From: Talinum fruticosum | Taxonomy: Eukaryota > Streptophyta > Magnoliopsida > Caryophyllales > Talinaceae | Assembly (NCBI GenBank): GCA_021018815.1 | Contig: JAITYX010000021.1 | Location: forward strand, 3,501,001-3,565,000 | Length of the DNA: 64,000 nt | Direction of reading: 5' to 3' | Part shown: positions 36,332 through 50,000 of the stretch, in pieces | How the letters are laid out: each line of letters begins with the position of its first letter | Numbering within the stretch: the stretch's first letter is position 1 | Translations under genes and position numbers: made by a program | Notes under the pieces: generated by a model | Told to the model about the DNA's origin: nothing | Database searches by the model: none | Seen by the model: the letters and a program-made list of their open reading frames with translations, nothing else

Positions 36332-38965
36332 GAATCTATCAAAATCCGGCTAAAATAGGATCTATATTAAAAATTTATAAAGTAGGACGAACAAGAAGTT
36401 TAATTTATGGCTTCAAAAGTCGAGGGTCTTATATATATAGGTCGAGATGCATGAACATGCTAATTGGTGGGGTGAAAATACAGTAACAATGTTGGGAAAA
36501 AAGAAAACCAAAGACAAGAAAAGAGGACAATGTTGTAAGGATATGTGACATACAAAGAGGTGTTCACTAAAGAATATATCCCGTTGCTTGTGGAGTATAT
36601 TCAAAGTTAGGAGTGTGAAGACTAAGGAAAGAGGGAGGTCCCGGAGAAAGACCCAGAAGTTGAATTTAATTAATTAAAAGGACATCATATTTCAAAATTC
36701 AATTAATAACCCCTTGACCTTGGATCCTCATTAAAGTCCTTTCCTTCACATTTCTTCTTCTGACTTTTAACCCATAATTCTTGTAATTAAATTCTAGTCA
36801 TGATAATCTATTCATTCCTATATCTTGCCCACCTTCATTAATTATGGACATGAATCATATATACACTAGTTACATACTCAGCTCCAGCTCCCGGCCATAT
36901 TACTATTATGGGTATAGGGAACAATAAAAAAAAATTAAAAAAACCTCTGAAATATGAGAATTCTGACGGGATATCTTACAAACACGACCATCCGAATTCC
37001 GCTCGTTGGTGCGTATTGACCTACGGAAATTACATCGTATACGTTAGAAATTCCTGAAAAAGAATTGTTAATTTTATCCGCACCAGAAATATATATGCAT
37101 GAGTCTTTAAATGAATATTAGAATTGTAACTTATGAAAATTAGAGTAGAGAAAATGATGAAGAGTGTAATTTGCATTATTATTACTAATGATCAAAAGCC
37201 TGGAGGTAGATGAAGGTAAAGAAAAGAGGAAAAAGAAATATTATATTTATAAAATGCCCGCGCGGAAGAGCTAATGCTTTCTTGACGTGTTGCTAACAAA
37301 GGTGCTAAATGTAATCATCTCTATAATCACGCTTTAATGATTAGTTCAATATATGAATTAATGGGACATAAAGCTTAATGCTATGATTAATCCAAGACAA
37401 AAGATATCTCCCACTTAATTTGGAACTTCATAAAGTAATTAACAATAATAATATAATCAGATGGTACAAATATGTGATATATAATCTTTTAATTTAGTTC
37501 ATTCAATATAAATATATTCTCGTAATACAGATGCAAGAACCCCGTCACGCTCCGTAATGAAAAATCATAACATCCTATTTAATACTTCCCCGTTTCACAA
37601 CACATCTTATTTAAATCGCCACTCAACCTAGAACTTTTTTCACTCAATAAAAAGGCAAATGATGTATATTATATGCTTGAATGTCAAACCATATATATAT
37701 ACATACTAATCTAAACCAACATAAAATCACTATTTGATCATTCCGCACAGCTACATAATAAAAGGAATGGAAAATTGTGTCCATGGAGTAGACCCAAGCA
37801 TATAACCTATATAATCCGAATATGCTCAAGGCGAGGTTTGACCCTTATCAAATTTTCTCGACTCATTTACATCCATACTAAATATTTAAATTTACGTAAT
37901 ATAATTATGCATTTGGTCTCCACCGAAGGTTCAAGGGTACAAAAGTTTGAACTGCTATATATTTTTTACAGTTGAAATTTTAATTGGAAAACATCAATGT
38001 GTAATAATTTAGTATAAATTTAATTAACCTAGCTCGATCAGCATGTATGATAGGTCATATGGGTAATTTTGTAAATTTTTTTTAGAGTGAAGAAGCACAC
38101 TGAAGTTAATATAGACTACAATACTATATTATTAAAATTTATCTTATCTTTGACTGCATGGATGCGATAAAATAAAATCAGCCCCAAATTCTCCGGTTAA
38201 CCCTCAAAATTCCTTATAAATCGGAAAATTAAAATCTTAAACTCAGCATTTCTTTTCTTTTCCCAAAACTTAATTATTTTATCAATAAAGTCATTTTAAA
38301 AAAAAAAAAAAAGCTTTTGTTTCTTCAAGGATGTTTCTTCCTCAAGGGTGCGCCTTCGATCTGCATCTTCATCAGAATATATTTTTCTACTTTTGTTTTT
38401 GATAGAATTCATCAGAACAATATAACAACATAATAATTAATCAAGGGGGAAAACAGACTGAGAGAAAGTAATGAGAAAAATTCAATTCTTTTTATTCCTA
38501 ATAATTAATTTCTACTAGACTGAATTATTTGTACTTTCTTGATCGATATTATATGAAGTCATTTCAGTAATTATCTCTTTTTTCTTGGATTGGTCTATCG
38601 TATAGCCACTTTAGTGTAACCAGTACTGAATTACATTGGAATTTTTCACAGAAAACTATATACTAATAAGATTTTATCCACGGTATACCAGAAAGAAGGG
38701 TTCCCTTCTTGCATAATTCTACCTTTTTCAGCAAGAAGATGGGGATTGAGTAAACCCAACTCACTTCGAATACCCAGAAAATCAACCAGAAAGAAAAAGA
38801 AAGGGAGGATTACTGAAGAAATAGAGATTGAGTTGATGAAGGGGAAAGAGGTTTACCAGCAAGGTTACATTCATGTATACAGCTGATACAGTTGTTGTGG
38901 ATGGAGCCTCTGATGCGGATTGAGGTGTATATTATGGTGGGATTGAAGAAGAAGGGGAGTAAAAG
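35393..38965. other. AT-rich gene-poor stretch downstream of MIR393
   Basis: No coding frame recognised. (TA)n at 36286-36330. A somewhat GC-richer piece at 36960-37075 is unassigned. From about 38.7 kb it may be the 3' part of the MIR393 primary transcript (minus strand). Confidence 0.55.
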
Positions 38966-38967
38966 CT

Positions 38968-39115
38968 ACTCAAGGAGGAATCCAAAGGGATTGCATGATC
39001 CCCCATCTGCTTTATAAGTATTACTACTACTACTAGTGTGCTCCGTCGGAAACTGAAACTACTGTAGCAAAGCAATTTTGGGATCAATGCGATCCCTTTG
39101 GATTCCTCCTCCAGT
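38968..39115 (-). ncRNA. MIR393: MIR393 precursor hairpin
   Basis: On the minus strand 39102-39081 is exactly the 22-nt plant miR393 (5' half TCCAAAGGGATC, 3' half GCATTGATCC), on the 5' arm. The 3' arm, minus strand 38999-38979, reads ATCATGCAATCCCTTTGGAT, typical of the miR393 star strand. The arms extend in GGAGGAGGAA / TTCCTCCTTG pairing, with a loop region of about 80 nt. miR393 guides cleavage of TIR1/AFB auxin-receptor mRNAs and responds to nitrate and pathogen signals. A TATA box upstream supports a local promoter. The identity rests on a remembered exact mature sequence plus the fold-back. Confidence 0.95.
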
Positions 39116-39234
39116 TGCTGCCTGCTGCTACTGCTGCTGCTGTCTTCCTACATTTCCACTCTCTCTCTCCTCTCTCTCTCTCTGCCTCTCTACAATTGCA
39201 ATGGTGGGTACAGCACAGGGAGATCAGTCAAGAG

Positions 39235-39255
39235 AGCCTTTATATAAAAGGCTCC
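39235..39255 (-). promoter_or_regulatory. TATA box of the MIR393 transcript
   Basis: The minus strand reads TATATAAAGG within a 21-bp imperfect palindrome (GAGCCTTT..AAAGGCTC). It lies about 140 bp before the mature miRNA, so transcription would start near 39210. A (CT)n-rich stretch (39160-39190) lies in the transcribed leader. Confidence 0.6.
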
Positions 39256-39842
39256 AATGCACTAACAAATCACCTTTTTTTTTTTTTTAAGAGCAGCCAG
39301 TGCTGTAAATCTATTTCTTTATTATTTCTTTCGACCAATTTAATTTGCTACTCATTTAGACTTATTATTTCATCATCTATCTCTGTTATTTTAAATTAAT
39401 ATAGGAAATATGGTTAGATACATATCTCATGAGAAGTATTCTAGCGGGGTAAGGTATAGGAGAGACTGAAGGGATAGTGGAGAACTCCCCTCATGCTTAT
39501 AGTAAATTCAATTATTGTTTCGTATTTAAATTTCTTTTTTTTTTCCAAAATTTATCTAACCGTAGAAAGACATGTGGAAAGGATTAGCTAGCTAAACTAC
39601 TAATTTTACATGGAGGTCTCTTTTACAGTTTTACACATGGAACAAAAATTATTTTATTCTATTTTATTATTAACAAGTGCAACTAATATTACCCTTCAGT
39701 ATCACCTCTTATTCTTTCGTAATTTTAAAAAATAACCTTACATTTTGAAAATAAAAGAATTTAAAAAAGAAGCAAAAGGGTATTACATACTGTAGCTAAA
39801 GCTCATGAATATGAGAGGCTGTGTACTTGTGTTAAATGTTAA

Positions 39843-39846
<4 letters not shown>

Positions 39847-39935
<89 letters not shown>
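39847..39935. repeat. (TA)n microsatellite, 89 bp
   Basis: Uninterrupted AT dinucleotide run. Confidence 0.98.
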
Positions 39936-39941
<6 letters not shown>

Positions 39942-42654
39942 GAAAAGTCTTAAGCACACTATATACATATATTTTCCCTTTACTTCGTTATATTCTTTGA
40001 TTTTACCTTTTATATTCTTGTGCATCTCATTTTTTTCTTAATTTTGTGACATCGTTCAAAAGAATTAATGCAATATTTATCAAATATGATTGAATCTTAA
40101 CTTAAGTACATAAAAGTATCTTTATCTTCTTCAAAATTAATATTCAATTACATTTAATATTCTTAGCACAATTTTATTCGTGTTTAGTTAATGACCCTTT
40201 CAATGGCTTTTAAAGAAGATTTTGACATTTTAACTTTGATAAAAAAAAGTTATTTAAGGTGTTTTGTAAGTTAACTTTCTATAATAACTTTTTACCCTCA
40301 AAAAGTCATTTTTGAAAAGTTAATTTCAATAACTTTTTATGATTAAATTTTTATAAATCAACTTTTTGTCTCACATTTTATGAAAATATTTAATTTTACC
40401 AAATTCTTTTTCTAGAGATAACTAAATGTAAACAGCTAACACAAACAACTAATCAAATAAGCCAACAAATGATTGGCAAATATGGTCAGTCATAAATATT
40501 ATTACATTATTTAAGATCACGATATATATTATTTGCAATTTTTGTTAATTAGCTACTTGAACATGATTAATACTATATTATAATTGATGCCAAATACGAA
40601 GTACATAATCATTGATCATACACATAATTAGACTCATCATGATGTGATCATTGTAAGATAACTAAGGTGATGATGACCAATCAAGACACTTGGGATTAAG
40701 GCTTAGTTGATAATGGCCGTATTCCAAGTTGTATGATTCTCAAACCTTGAGAAAAGAAATTATATACATATGATATGACAAACCTTCTCAGCCCATCTGG
40801 CAGGAAAAGAAAAGGAAAAAAAACATATGTTAAAACTTAAAACTATACTAAAGATTAAGAAAAAGAAAAGAGGCTACATTTCCTGGTAGATTTGGTTTTG
40901 GATGCTATTTAATATCTCAGATTCCTTAGGTACTAGATTGCGGTAGCAGCTACCAAAAACTCACCTTTCCAGCCTAGCCATCACCCCCACCCCATCAAAC
41001 ATATTCCTCATTCTTTTTTTAATTTCGGATGAGTCGCAAAAGACAAGTATAATACAACGACATAGTAGAAAATTTGAACCTATGACCTAATGTTGATTAT
41101 AGAACTTCAATATCGACCATTAAATGAAGACCTTAATAGATATGCCATTGTGATCTTTGAAATTATTGTGCATAATTTTCTCTTAATTAATCATGCTTAT
41201 GACTTGGAGAGAAACTACTCCCATGCATTAGTTTTAAGTCGATAATTAAAAGCTAGTGTAGACATTAATGGGTTTTGATTCCATTCTAGTAGCATTCGTA
41301 ATTTACTAATGATGTCAAGCTTGAAGTGTTGATGTATGTTGATTAAATAACCACTCATGCATTCCATCAGTATAGTTGAGATTTGAACTTAAAACTTTAT
41401 CGATATTATATGAATTAACCCACAGTTGGGACATCAAAAAATATTTTATATAGGCCATGCGCCATGCTTATAGCAAAGTTTACAACTTTTTACAATTTCT
41501 TATAGCAAATTTTACGATCGTTTACAATCTTCCAATTTAATTGCATTTTAATTGGATGATCCCCTCCAAGAGCGATAGTACAGGGTAAGCCATTTTTCGC
41601 CAATTATCTTTGACAAGATCTAATTGCATTTTGGGTTGACATAAAGATTTATGTTAATTAAGTGTTTATGTGTTGACATAAATATTTATGGCATATGTAC
41701 GAATAATAATTGTTAAAATTCTAATATCTGTTTATTCTGACAATTAATATTAAAATTTTTTAAATTCATTGTTTAAAAAGAATATTAACTGTGGCACTCT
41801 CTATTTGCGATAATTTGATCACGAGTTGCCCACTAAAGCTACGCACATGGTTAGGCATGCAATTAGTACCATAAACGCTTAATTAACACATAATTAGGGC
41901 ATTGGCTAGGTCTAGGGTTGATAGGCCTAGCTCAGCTCTATAGGCGTTAAAATCCACGAGGATTATGAACCATTTGAATGTTTTATTTTTCAAGGAAATT
42001 AATTACGGGGTGATGTGTGATTATTAGGTTAGAATTACTAACCACAAGTGGGTGGTCAACAACACAAAAATTGAGGCATATTTTTTTACTCTTACTGGGA
42101 TCTAGTAAAAAGCCGCAACTTTGACCGTTGACCACCATCTTCTTCCCTCATATTCCTTGCATGGATTCTATTCCTAGTTGTAGCCCTCCATCTACCTTAT
42201 GTATGATATGATATAGTAAGTAGTAGCTAGCTAGTCTTAAATTATTGATTTCTAGGGAATGAAGCTTTTCTCATTTGCCATGTCTTGGAATCCTATGTCA
42301 AGTTATCAAATGAATGGGTGGAATAGTCGATCGACCATTGTCGGTTAGATTTGGTAAAATTGACTCACAATTCGACACTCAAAATATAATGATCTAAAAT
42401 CCAATTTAACCCAACTCATATAAGAAATAAACAACTCGTCCTCAGGTTTTTTCTTTAGATATGGTTATTTTGTCCTAACTCACCCAAACAATCTATTTCC
42501 ATTTTATTACCATTAATTGATTAGTCTCCATAGAATAGATTAGATCCACTAACAGGAGGGAAAATGAAAACATATATATGTCATTGTCCATTAGGTATGG
42601 ATCTTATTATAAGAAAATAATTATAAGCTCTTGAAAATCCTTTTGCTCTTATCT

Positions 42655-42656
<2 letters not shown>

Positions 42657-42735
<79 letters not shown>
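42657..42735. repeat. (TA)n microsatellite, 79 bp
   Basis: Uninterrupted AT dinucleotide run. Confidence 0.98.
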
Positions 42736-42738
<3 letters not shown>

Positions 42739-44530
42739 CATTTCATTTGGACAAAACATGTGCCACTCTTGAAAATAATGCAAGGGAATAAGTGTTTTAA
42801 ATATATTCCTTTTTTGGAATTTTTTGGATTGGGTTACAAATCACAAGTCACTTAATCATTCGAGTAAGTTTTCTTGTAATTAGAAATTACGTACATTACT
42901 CGTAAAATAAATTTATTACAACTACTCTAAACGAACTAAAATTGAAGTCGTTATCTACTACATTCAAAAAAAAATATCGGTAAAATCTGTGAAAAAAGAC
43001 TAGTTACACCTAATATTCTTTATATTTACCATCCAAGAAAAATTCCGTCCATAACAAAAAAACATACTTAAACTTGTTGTGTTATTTGGGGGACATAATT
43101 GTTATTATGTGGCGGACCAAGATGTTTTTTAAAAAAAATTTAATTTTTGGTTTCGAAACGTAATTGGTGGAGATGGCCTTCACTTGATGCATCCTTCGTT
43201 TTCTGAGGGTCATTTCCTTGTCTGGTGGTTCTTTAATTTTCTCTTCCATGATGCATTTTTTACGTACTAATAATATTCAGCAAACGTAAAAAGACTTGTC
43301 GATTATTATTGCCCCTTTTCTTTAATTTTTCCCCCTATATATACTATTCTTGATTTTTTGAAATTAGGTGTCTGTTTTTTGACATTTCAATATTGTTTGT
43401 GGTCTCATTTAGGCGATGATTAGTAATTATCGTGCCCTTAAAGTTGATGTTAGGGTTCAAGAAATAATGCAGCTTTTTTTTTAAAATTTATGACAAGACT
43501 AAATATAGGCCATAATTCCTATTGAAATATAATTTTATAGAACATTAATTTGATTTGATTAATTTGATGTTGGTATTAGTTAGTCCATGATTAACAATGA
43601 GATAATGAGGTTATGAAAGTCTAACATGAAGATGATATGTCGTTGAAATGTTAACATATGGAGTAATCATAGACACAACTAAATGACTTTTTGTCCAAAT
43701 AAATACCCTAAAGTACGGGCAGTGTTATATCCACATAAAATTTTATTAATAATTTTTTTATAAAAGGGTTCATTTTCGCCTCAAAGTGAGAAGTAGGGTG
43801 TGGTTCTAATTAGTTCCAACAGGCCCAATAGTTCTTCCATAACCAATATAACTGACAGTTATACCCATTAATGAATTAATGCCCATTTTAAGCTAAACAA
43901 TATTTCTCTTCTTTGAATCAGACTTTCAAGTTTTACCATTCTCATAAATGGTAACTGGTAAGGTAACTAAATTTCCTTTTTCCACATCATTTGGTTTTCA
44001 TTTTACCAGCGGCACAAAAAAAAAAAAAAAAAAAGAGAATGTTAAAACTTAAGTACGATATTGAATTTAAATCCAAAATTCTTTTTCGCTTAAAAAAGGC
44101 GATTTTAGTTTTTATTTTTAGAGAAATAACATCGGTTCTATTAAAATTATTCTCTATAATAAGACAGTGAGAAGTTTACGACCCAAAGTCGAAGATTAAA
44201 ATGTAACTGAAGAAAAATGAAGGCCACACGTGGCGAACCAATTAGTTATTCGATTATCTTCTCGTAGCATATGGTGGATAGTATATAAGAAGAGTTTTGA
44301 TTGGTTGTGATGAACTCATGATATTAATGAACTTTGAGAAATATTGGATATGTCATCAAAAGGCTTATAATTAAAGATGCATTGTATTTTTATGCGCGTG
44401 ATTAGTGTGTTTCCACTTGCAGGTTAGTGAATAAAGCTATCCATAGCTTAACTCAAAATCTCATAAAATCCTTAGAGGGTGGTGTAAAAAATGCGAACAA
44501 ATCCTAAAATATTGTACTGTAGAAGTGAAA

Positions 44531-44635
44531 GGTAGCCTATTGATAGAATGATCGGTTTCTACAAGAGAGATTAGGACTCGATTTTTTTTAAACTGTATAC
44601 GTGTATTATAAATTACCCATCTAATAAAAAGAAGC
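44531..44635 (+). mobile_element. SINE-like element, family 2, copy 1
   Basis: tRNA-like head (GCCTATTGATAGAATGATCG, A-box-like; TTAGGACTCGATT, B-box-like), then a conserved GTGTATTATAAATTACCC and a short A-rich end. It aligns with 62248-62347. AGAAGTGAA before and AGAAGCTGAA after may be a target duplication with one inserted base. Confidence 0.55.
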
Positions 44636-45117
44636 TGAAGTTGTAGCCCTTTGTTCATCTACAAATTTTGACTCTATATATATAGACCAACCCTGTATTA
44701 AAAGTAATTAGTCTACATATCTGGATTAGGAACTAAAGTCAGGCGAGAGAGATTATTTTCTAGTGGGACTAAATTTTTCTGGATTATTGCAACAATCATG
44801 AAGCTTGATACTTGACAACACAGACTTTTGGTCGGGCCAAAATTGAAGACAATAGGAGGTAGTTTGCCTTTAAAAAATTAAAATAGAATGAAACCAACAT
44901 GTCTCAAAATGGTCTTCGATTGTTAATATCACTTGTTTAGTTTAATTCTAGAGAAAAAAATCTCAAACCGTAAATTTAAGTACGAAATTTGGTGATTCTA
45001 TTCTTATATCAAAAGGTTTTGATGCCCAATTAAACACAAAATATCGAATAATATAAGTTGGTTTAAGTGTTTTTGACATTTATTCTTTTTACGTAAGATT
45101 TTAAGTTTTAATGTTGC

Positions 45118-45119
<2 letters not shown>

Positions 45120-45184
<65 letters not shown>
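45120..45184. repeat. (TA)n microsatellite, 65 bp
   Basis: Uninterrupted run upstream of the small heat-shock gene. Confidence 0.97.
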
Positions 45185-45187
<3 letters not shown>

Positions 45188-45400
45188 CGTCTTATAAAAA
45201 AGAAAATCTATAATGGAGAAATTTACTTTTTATAGACCCGTAACTTGGGCCCAACTTAACCACTGGTCTAGTCAGCCCATGAAGATTGAGACTACTAGTC
45301 AGAGTCCAAATTCCTTGATCGTCAGCAAGGCCCATAATATTATATGAGTGATTCTCATTCACAAAGCCCTCCTTTCTTCCAGTAGGTATTTTGGTTTTGG

Positions 45401-45524
45401 CGAACTTTCCAGAACATTTGAGAAGCCTACCAGCCACTCCTTCCCTTCCATTATTCATCAAAGTTACCCGAATAATCTACCATTTTCGAGAACCTCCTGG
45501 AACTCTCGTCACCAATCTATAAAT
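45401..45524 (+). promoter_or_regulatory. Heat-shock elements, CCAAT and TATA box of the sHSP gene
   Basis: HSE 1 at 45402-45424: GAA-TTC-GAA-TTT-GAA units spaced every 5 bases. HSE 2 at 45485-45507: TTC, GAA, TCC, GAA with the same 5-base phase. CCAAT is at 45512-45516 and TATAAAT at 45518-45524, 127 bp before the ATG. This is a textbook heat-shock-factor-driven promoter. Confidence 0.88.
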
Positions 45525-45650
45525 TCACCCATCCCACCATCTCTTCCATCGCCAAGCAGAAATTGATCAATCCACGCTGAGTTGCAGTAGCGAATCAACC
45601 AAGAATCTGTCCAATCCCAGTCGATTCTCTCTCTGAATTGGTGATCAACA

Positions 45651-46145
45651 ATGTCGCTGATTCCAAGCTTTTTCGGAAACCGACGAAACAGCACCTTCGA
45701 CCCCTTCTCTCTGGACCTGTGGGACCCCTTCGACGGCTTCCCTTTCAGCAACTTGACCACCGTAGGCAACCCCGGCGCTTCTCAGTCTCTCTCCGGCGAG
45801 ACCGCGGCCTTCGTGAACCCCAGGATCGACTGGAAGGAGACTCAGGAGGCGCACGTCTTCAAGGCGGATCTGCCCGGGGTTAAGAAGGAGGAGGTGAAGG
45901 TGGAGGTTGAAGACGGCAAGGTGCTCCAGATTAGCGGAGAGATAAGCACAGAGAAGGAGGAGAAGAACGACACCTGGCACCGGGTTGAGCGCAGCTCTGG
46001 AAGGTTCCAGAGGAGGTTTAGGCTGCCGGAGAACGCCAAGATGGAGGAGATCAAGGCTTCCATGGAGAACGGTGTATTGACTGTGACGGTGCCCAAGGTG
46101 GAAGAGAAGAAGCCTGAGGTTAAATCCATTCACATTTCTGGCTAA
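45651..46145 (+). CDS. Class I cytosolic small heat-shock protein (about 18 kDa)
   Basis: ATP-independent holdase chaperone forming 12-mers in the cytosol during heat stress. A single exon of 164 residues. The N-terminal [20 protein letters not shown] followed by [10 protein letters not shown] is the class I signature. The alpha-crystallin domain runs from [20 protein letters not shown] through VLQISGE and [20 protein letters not shown] to GVLTVTVPK. The tail IHI is the conserved I-x-I contact motif. Lack of introns and the HSE-bearing promoter fit the family. No neighbours share its function. Confidence 0.97.
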   Translation: MSLIPSFFGNRRNSTFDPFSLDLWDPFDGFPFSNLTTVGNPGASQSLSGETAAFVNPRIDWKETQEAHVFKADLPGVKKEEVKVEVEDGKVLQISGEISTEKEEKNDTWHRVERSSGRFQRRFRLPENAKMEEIKASMENGVLTVTVPKVEEKKPEVKSIHISG

Positions 46146-46613
46146 GAGTTTTCTCTCACATCATCTCCTTCGGCTGTTCACCTTCAATCAGTGCTTCTAT
46201 GTCTATGTCTATCTCGTTCATGGATTCAACTACTTGATTGTCAATATTAGCATTATGTGAGTCTATTAATCTCAAGACTATGTTTCTGTAATCAAGTCTT
46301 GCATTTTGGCCTTCAATTAAAAATGTTTTCATGTCGATTGACATTATAAACTAACCTAGAGTTTGTGCATGACGCCTGTAAAATCTATGTTCGGTTTATG
46401 ACAAATTAATTCGATCATAACTACGTGTATCTTATACATAATAATAAAATTTTTTTCTAATAATTAAAATTAAAATTTTAAATTTAATTATCTCTTCTCG
46501 TGTTAATTAATGACCAATAAAAAAATGTGCACATATATTTCTTTGAGAGAATTTGGCTCTATGTTGCATAAGAACATTATCCAAAAATCACCTGATCAAT
46601 TAATTCTATCTAT
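46146..46613. other. 3' flank of the sHSP gene
   Basis: 3' UTR and AT-rich spacer before the SINE-like insertion. No gene. Confidence 0.6.
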
Positions 46614-46792
46614 GTCGAGGAGGTTAGTGGCGTCACGACCATTAACTCTATCTTCCACCTAATCCACCCGGGTTCGAATTTGGGTGGGAGTAATATTCCT
46701 CATTTGTGAGGATATTGTGTGGTGGAGGTTAATGGACTTGACATTTTCCTATTCCCTAAGCTCTGTTTACAAAAAAAAATCAAAAAAATAAT
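46614..46792 (+). mobile_element. SINE-like retroposon with 10-bp target duplication
   Basis: Flanked by TTCTATCTAT at 46604-46613 and 46793-46802. The 5' part carries an A-box-like GAGGTTAGTGGCGTC and a good B-box, GGGTTCGAATTTGG, at about 46670. The body includes GGATATTGTGTGGTGGAGG and the end is A-rich with interruptions. Head, length (179 bp), A-rich tail and target duplication together indicate a tRNA-derived SINE. Confidence 0.75.
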
Positions 46793-46802
46793 TTCTATCT
46801 AT

Positions 46803-47047
46803 AAAAAAATTTAAAAAAATCTGTGAACCGCCAACAGGAAAATGAAGGGAGGAAAAAAACCGAAAGATTTGTATCCCCTAACGAAATTGACGGGCCGCGG
46901 GTCCGAGACAGACACTCTCTCTTTACTTACTAGTTGCAGTTAGGAAGGCAGGTACCTGTTGGGGGATAGATAGAGAGAGACAGAGATAGAGGGTGAGAGA
47001 AGGGAGAAACGCGAAGAAAAAGGGAGGGAGACAACGGTGACCAATAC
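46803..47047. other. Upstream region of the MYB gene
   Basis: Promoter and leader. Purine-rich GAGA stretch at 46965-47030. No TATA box stands out. Confidence 0.5.
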
Positions 47048-50000
47048 ATGACTTCCGAAGACCTTAACACCTTGACGCTCCCTGACGGAGACGGCGCCAC
47101 CGCCGAAGCCGACGGAAACCCCAATGACGACGGCGATTCAGGAGGCGGAGTAGCGGCCGGTCGGGTCAGGGGCCCGTGGTCGCCCGAGGAGGACGCCATA
47201 CTTACTGAGCTCGTTAGCAAATTCGGGGCTAGGAACTGGAGTCTCATCGCCCGTGGAATTCCCGGTCGCTCCGGAAAGTCTTGCCGTCTTCGATGGTGTA
47301 ATCAGCTCGATCCTTGCGTCAAACGCAAGCCTTTCTCCGGTATGCTCTCTCTCTCTTCGGTCTTCCAAATTGTGTTTGCTGCGTTTTCTCCAATCTATGT
47401 GTAAATCTGCGCTTGTTATTTGTTCAAGCTTTTGAATTTGCACATTTCGAAGTTTCAGTGACTGGGAAGATTCTGCCCTGATTGTTGATTGTGAGGGTTG
47501 CGTCTCTGTTTGGTTACAATTGGTGAATAATTAGTGCTTATTTGTGAAATGTGCTCTTTGATGGCTTTATAATTCTGTTTATGTGAGTTCTTCTTTCCCA
47601 ATTTTGAAGCTAATTTGGGGTTTATATGTTGTTTATATAAGCCTCAGTGTCGCAATCTCTTTCTGATATCTAGGTTTTCTGCAATTTCGTTCACAATTTT
47701 CTTTTCCTATCGGTTGGACTCAAATTCGGCACCTTGAGTTGCTTCTAACTTTTGGTTGGTTTCCCTTGTATTCACCTTTCTTCTTGTATATTAATGTCTC
47801 AATATTGGTGCTTTCTTTATGTCAGGATCTTGGATTCATGATATGTCAGGACTTTAACTCCTAATCTTGACCAGGCTGTGATATTCCTAAAGATATTTCT
47901 AGTTGCTTTATGAGCATAATTGAACTACTTTGTAGCCTAGAAACAGGAAAAGGAAAAAAAAGTGATGAATTTACGACTATTCTAGCCTTCTACTGTAATT
48001 TGTAATGTAACTAAAAGTGCGGCCATTCATGTTTGCAATGGAATCATGGATGTTAAATGTGTCATGAGAAGACGAAGGCAGGGAGCTTATTAACTTTAGG
48101 AAACTTTTCCTATGAGGGTGACCAGTAGGATTGAAAAAGTTAGCTGGGACTGTTCTCTGATATATCCTACCTCCATAAGCTGCTCGGTGAACATTCTGCC
48201 CTCTGTTGTGGGAGTTTGGCCAATGCCGCTACATTTATGTAATGGTCTTTTTTTTCTTTATTTGGGTAAGTCATAAAAGCTATGTTCTTTGGAATTTTGT
48301 TCATAAACATCTCAATACAGTAAGGTGCACGTTGCACTTAGCAATGTTCAGGGGTTTGGAGAGATTTATGACTTTATCTCTAGTATTAGAGAGGCAGTTT
48401 CCAGCTGTGTCAAGCATCAATCATGTATTTGAAAGAGTAATAGCCTTTGGCCAGACATTGGACACTGCTCTCTATGTGTCTTGTGGAGTGTGGACAAGTA
48501 AAACTTGCCTTAGCTTATGATAGTCGATTATCTACATAGTATGGTGCACGAGGCAATTTAGTACACAAGTTAAGAATTCAGCAAGTGAAAGGCTAATTTT
48601 GTATTGCGCTTTGCTTTCTTGGTCTGTTTCGAAGGAGATTGACATAATGGTCAGCTATTATCCGATAAGGGCGAGGATTGATCTGTGTCACACAAGTTCC
48701 CATAATTACAAAAAGCTTAACATGCTATGGCAGGACAAGCTAATGTATAGGTTGTTTGGTAGATGAACTGATTGAAGGTCAGAAGCTCCTAGGCTACTTT
48801 TCTTACTTGAGACTTGGCCCTTGCAATTCCAAACAAGGAATTTTCAGGGCAGCCAATGCCTTTGGGCCTGAGTTTTATGGGCTATGGGTCTGTGGCTCAC
48901 TCTTTATTCCCCACCCTTCCCACTCGAATCCACTGTCCTGTCATAGGAGCCTAATGGAATAAGATCCTTAGCTGCCTAAAAACACACAGATGTCACATTA
49001 GTTCTCAATTCTCGCAGGACTTACGTGTTATCTTTTCCTTGCTTCTTTATCCCAAACTGTAACTGCACTGATATTTATATGAATGTGGATTCTTTGGTAC
49101 TTCAGTTCTTCAGAATATAAAGTGTTCTAACAGTTATGATGATCAACTTTTTAGCATTCAAGATGCTTTTGGCTACTTCTTTGAGCTTTATGAGATTACA
49201 GTATTTCTATTTTAATCATTTACTACAAGATTAATATCCGTGTATGTGTGAATGATATTTCTTTTTTCTCCTTTTTGTATTCTCATGGATACTATTTACT
49301 GTGTAGCAGCTTGGGTCTTACTTGGTGTCCCCTGGTAAAATGAACCATCAGCAGTCCTGTTATTGTATGTTATTAAATATGAGTGTGAAGTGTGATTGTG
49401 AAGTCTTATATGGTAAACAGTCTCCACTACCATCCACCTCACCCGGGGACTCTTTTTAAGGTGGGAAAGATGACCGATCTAGGGGCCTCATCACTGACAG
49501 GAATACTCAGTGGGCTACAGACTTCTAAATTCGTAGCTAAATATTTTCTTACACCTCGTACTGTGTTGTGGCCATTTTCTTTTGGTGGATTTCTTTTCTT
49601 TTTTTTTTTTTTTTGGAGGGGGGTTTGTCTTCTTTCATTTGATTTAGTCATATAATTTGTCTATATTGTACTAGTTTGGAAAGGCTTACAGAAATTATGT
49701 TTCTGCAGAAGAAGAAGATCAGATCATTATAAGAGCACATGCAGTACATGGGAACAGGTGGGCATCAATTGCAAAGCTTCTACCTGGCAGAACAGATAAT
49801 GCTATCAAGAATCACTGGAATTCAACTCTGAGGCGGAGGTATGATCTTGGCAAGTCAATGGGAGATGCCAACCTGGATAGAAACAAGGCATCTTCAGAAG
49901 AGACAGTATCTGGTGAGACCAACTCATTCAGGGCGTTCGAAGGCATGCAGGATGGAAGTGTGGCTGTTAATCAATCCTATTCACCTGGCTACCAGGCTCC

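Larger units (their letters stand above)
39260..45400. other. Large gene-poor AT-rich stretch
   Basis: No gene supported in about 6 kb. It holds the upstream part of MIR393, (TA)n arrays at 39847-39935, 42657-42735 and 45120-45184, a SINE-like copy at 44531-44635, and repeated GTTAACTT / GTTTACAA-type AT words near 40.3 and 41.5 kb. Confidence 0.6.

Noticed and set aside
45645..46133. Long open frames antisense to the sHSP gene
   Set aside because: Shadow frames caused by the GC-rich codon usage of the real gene.
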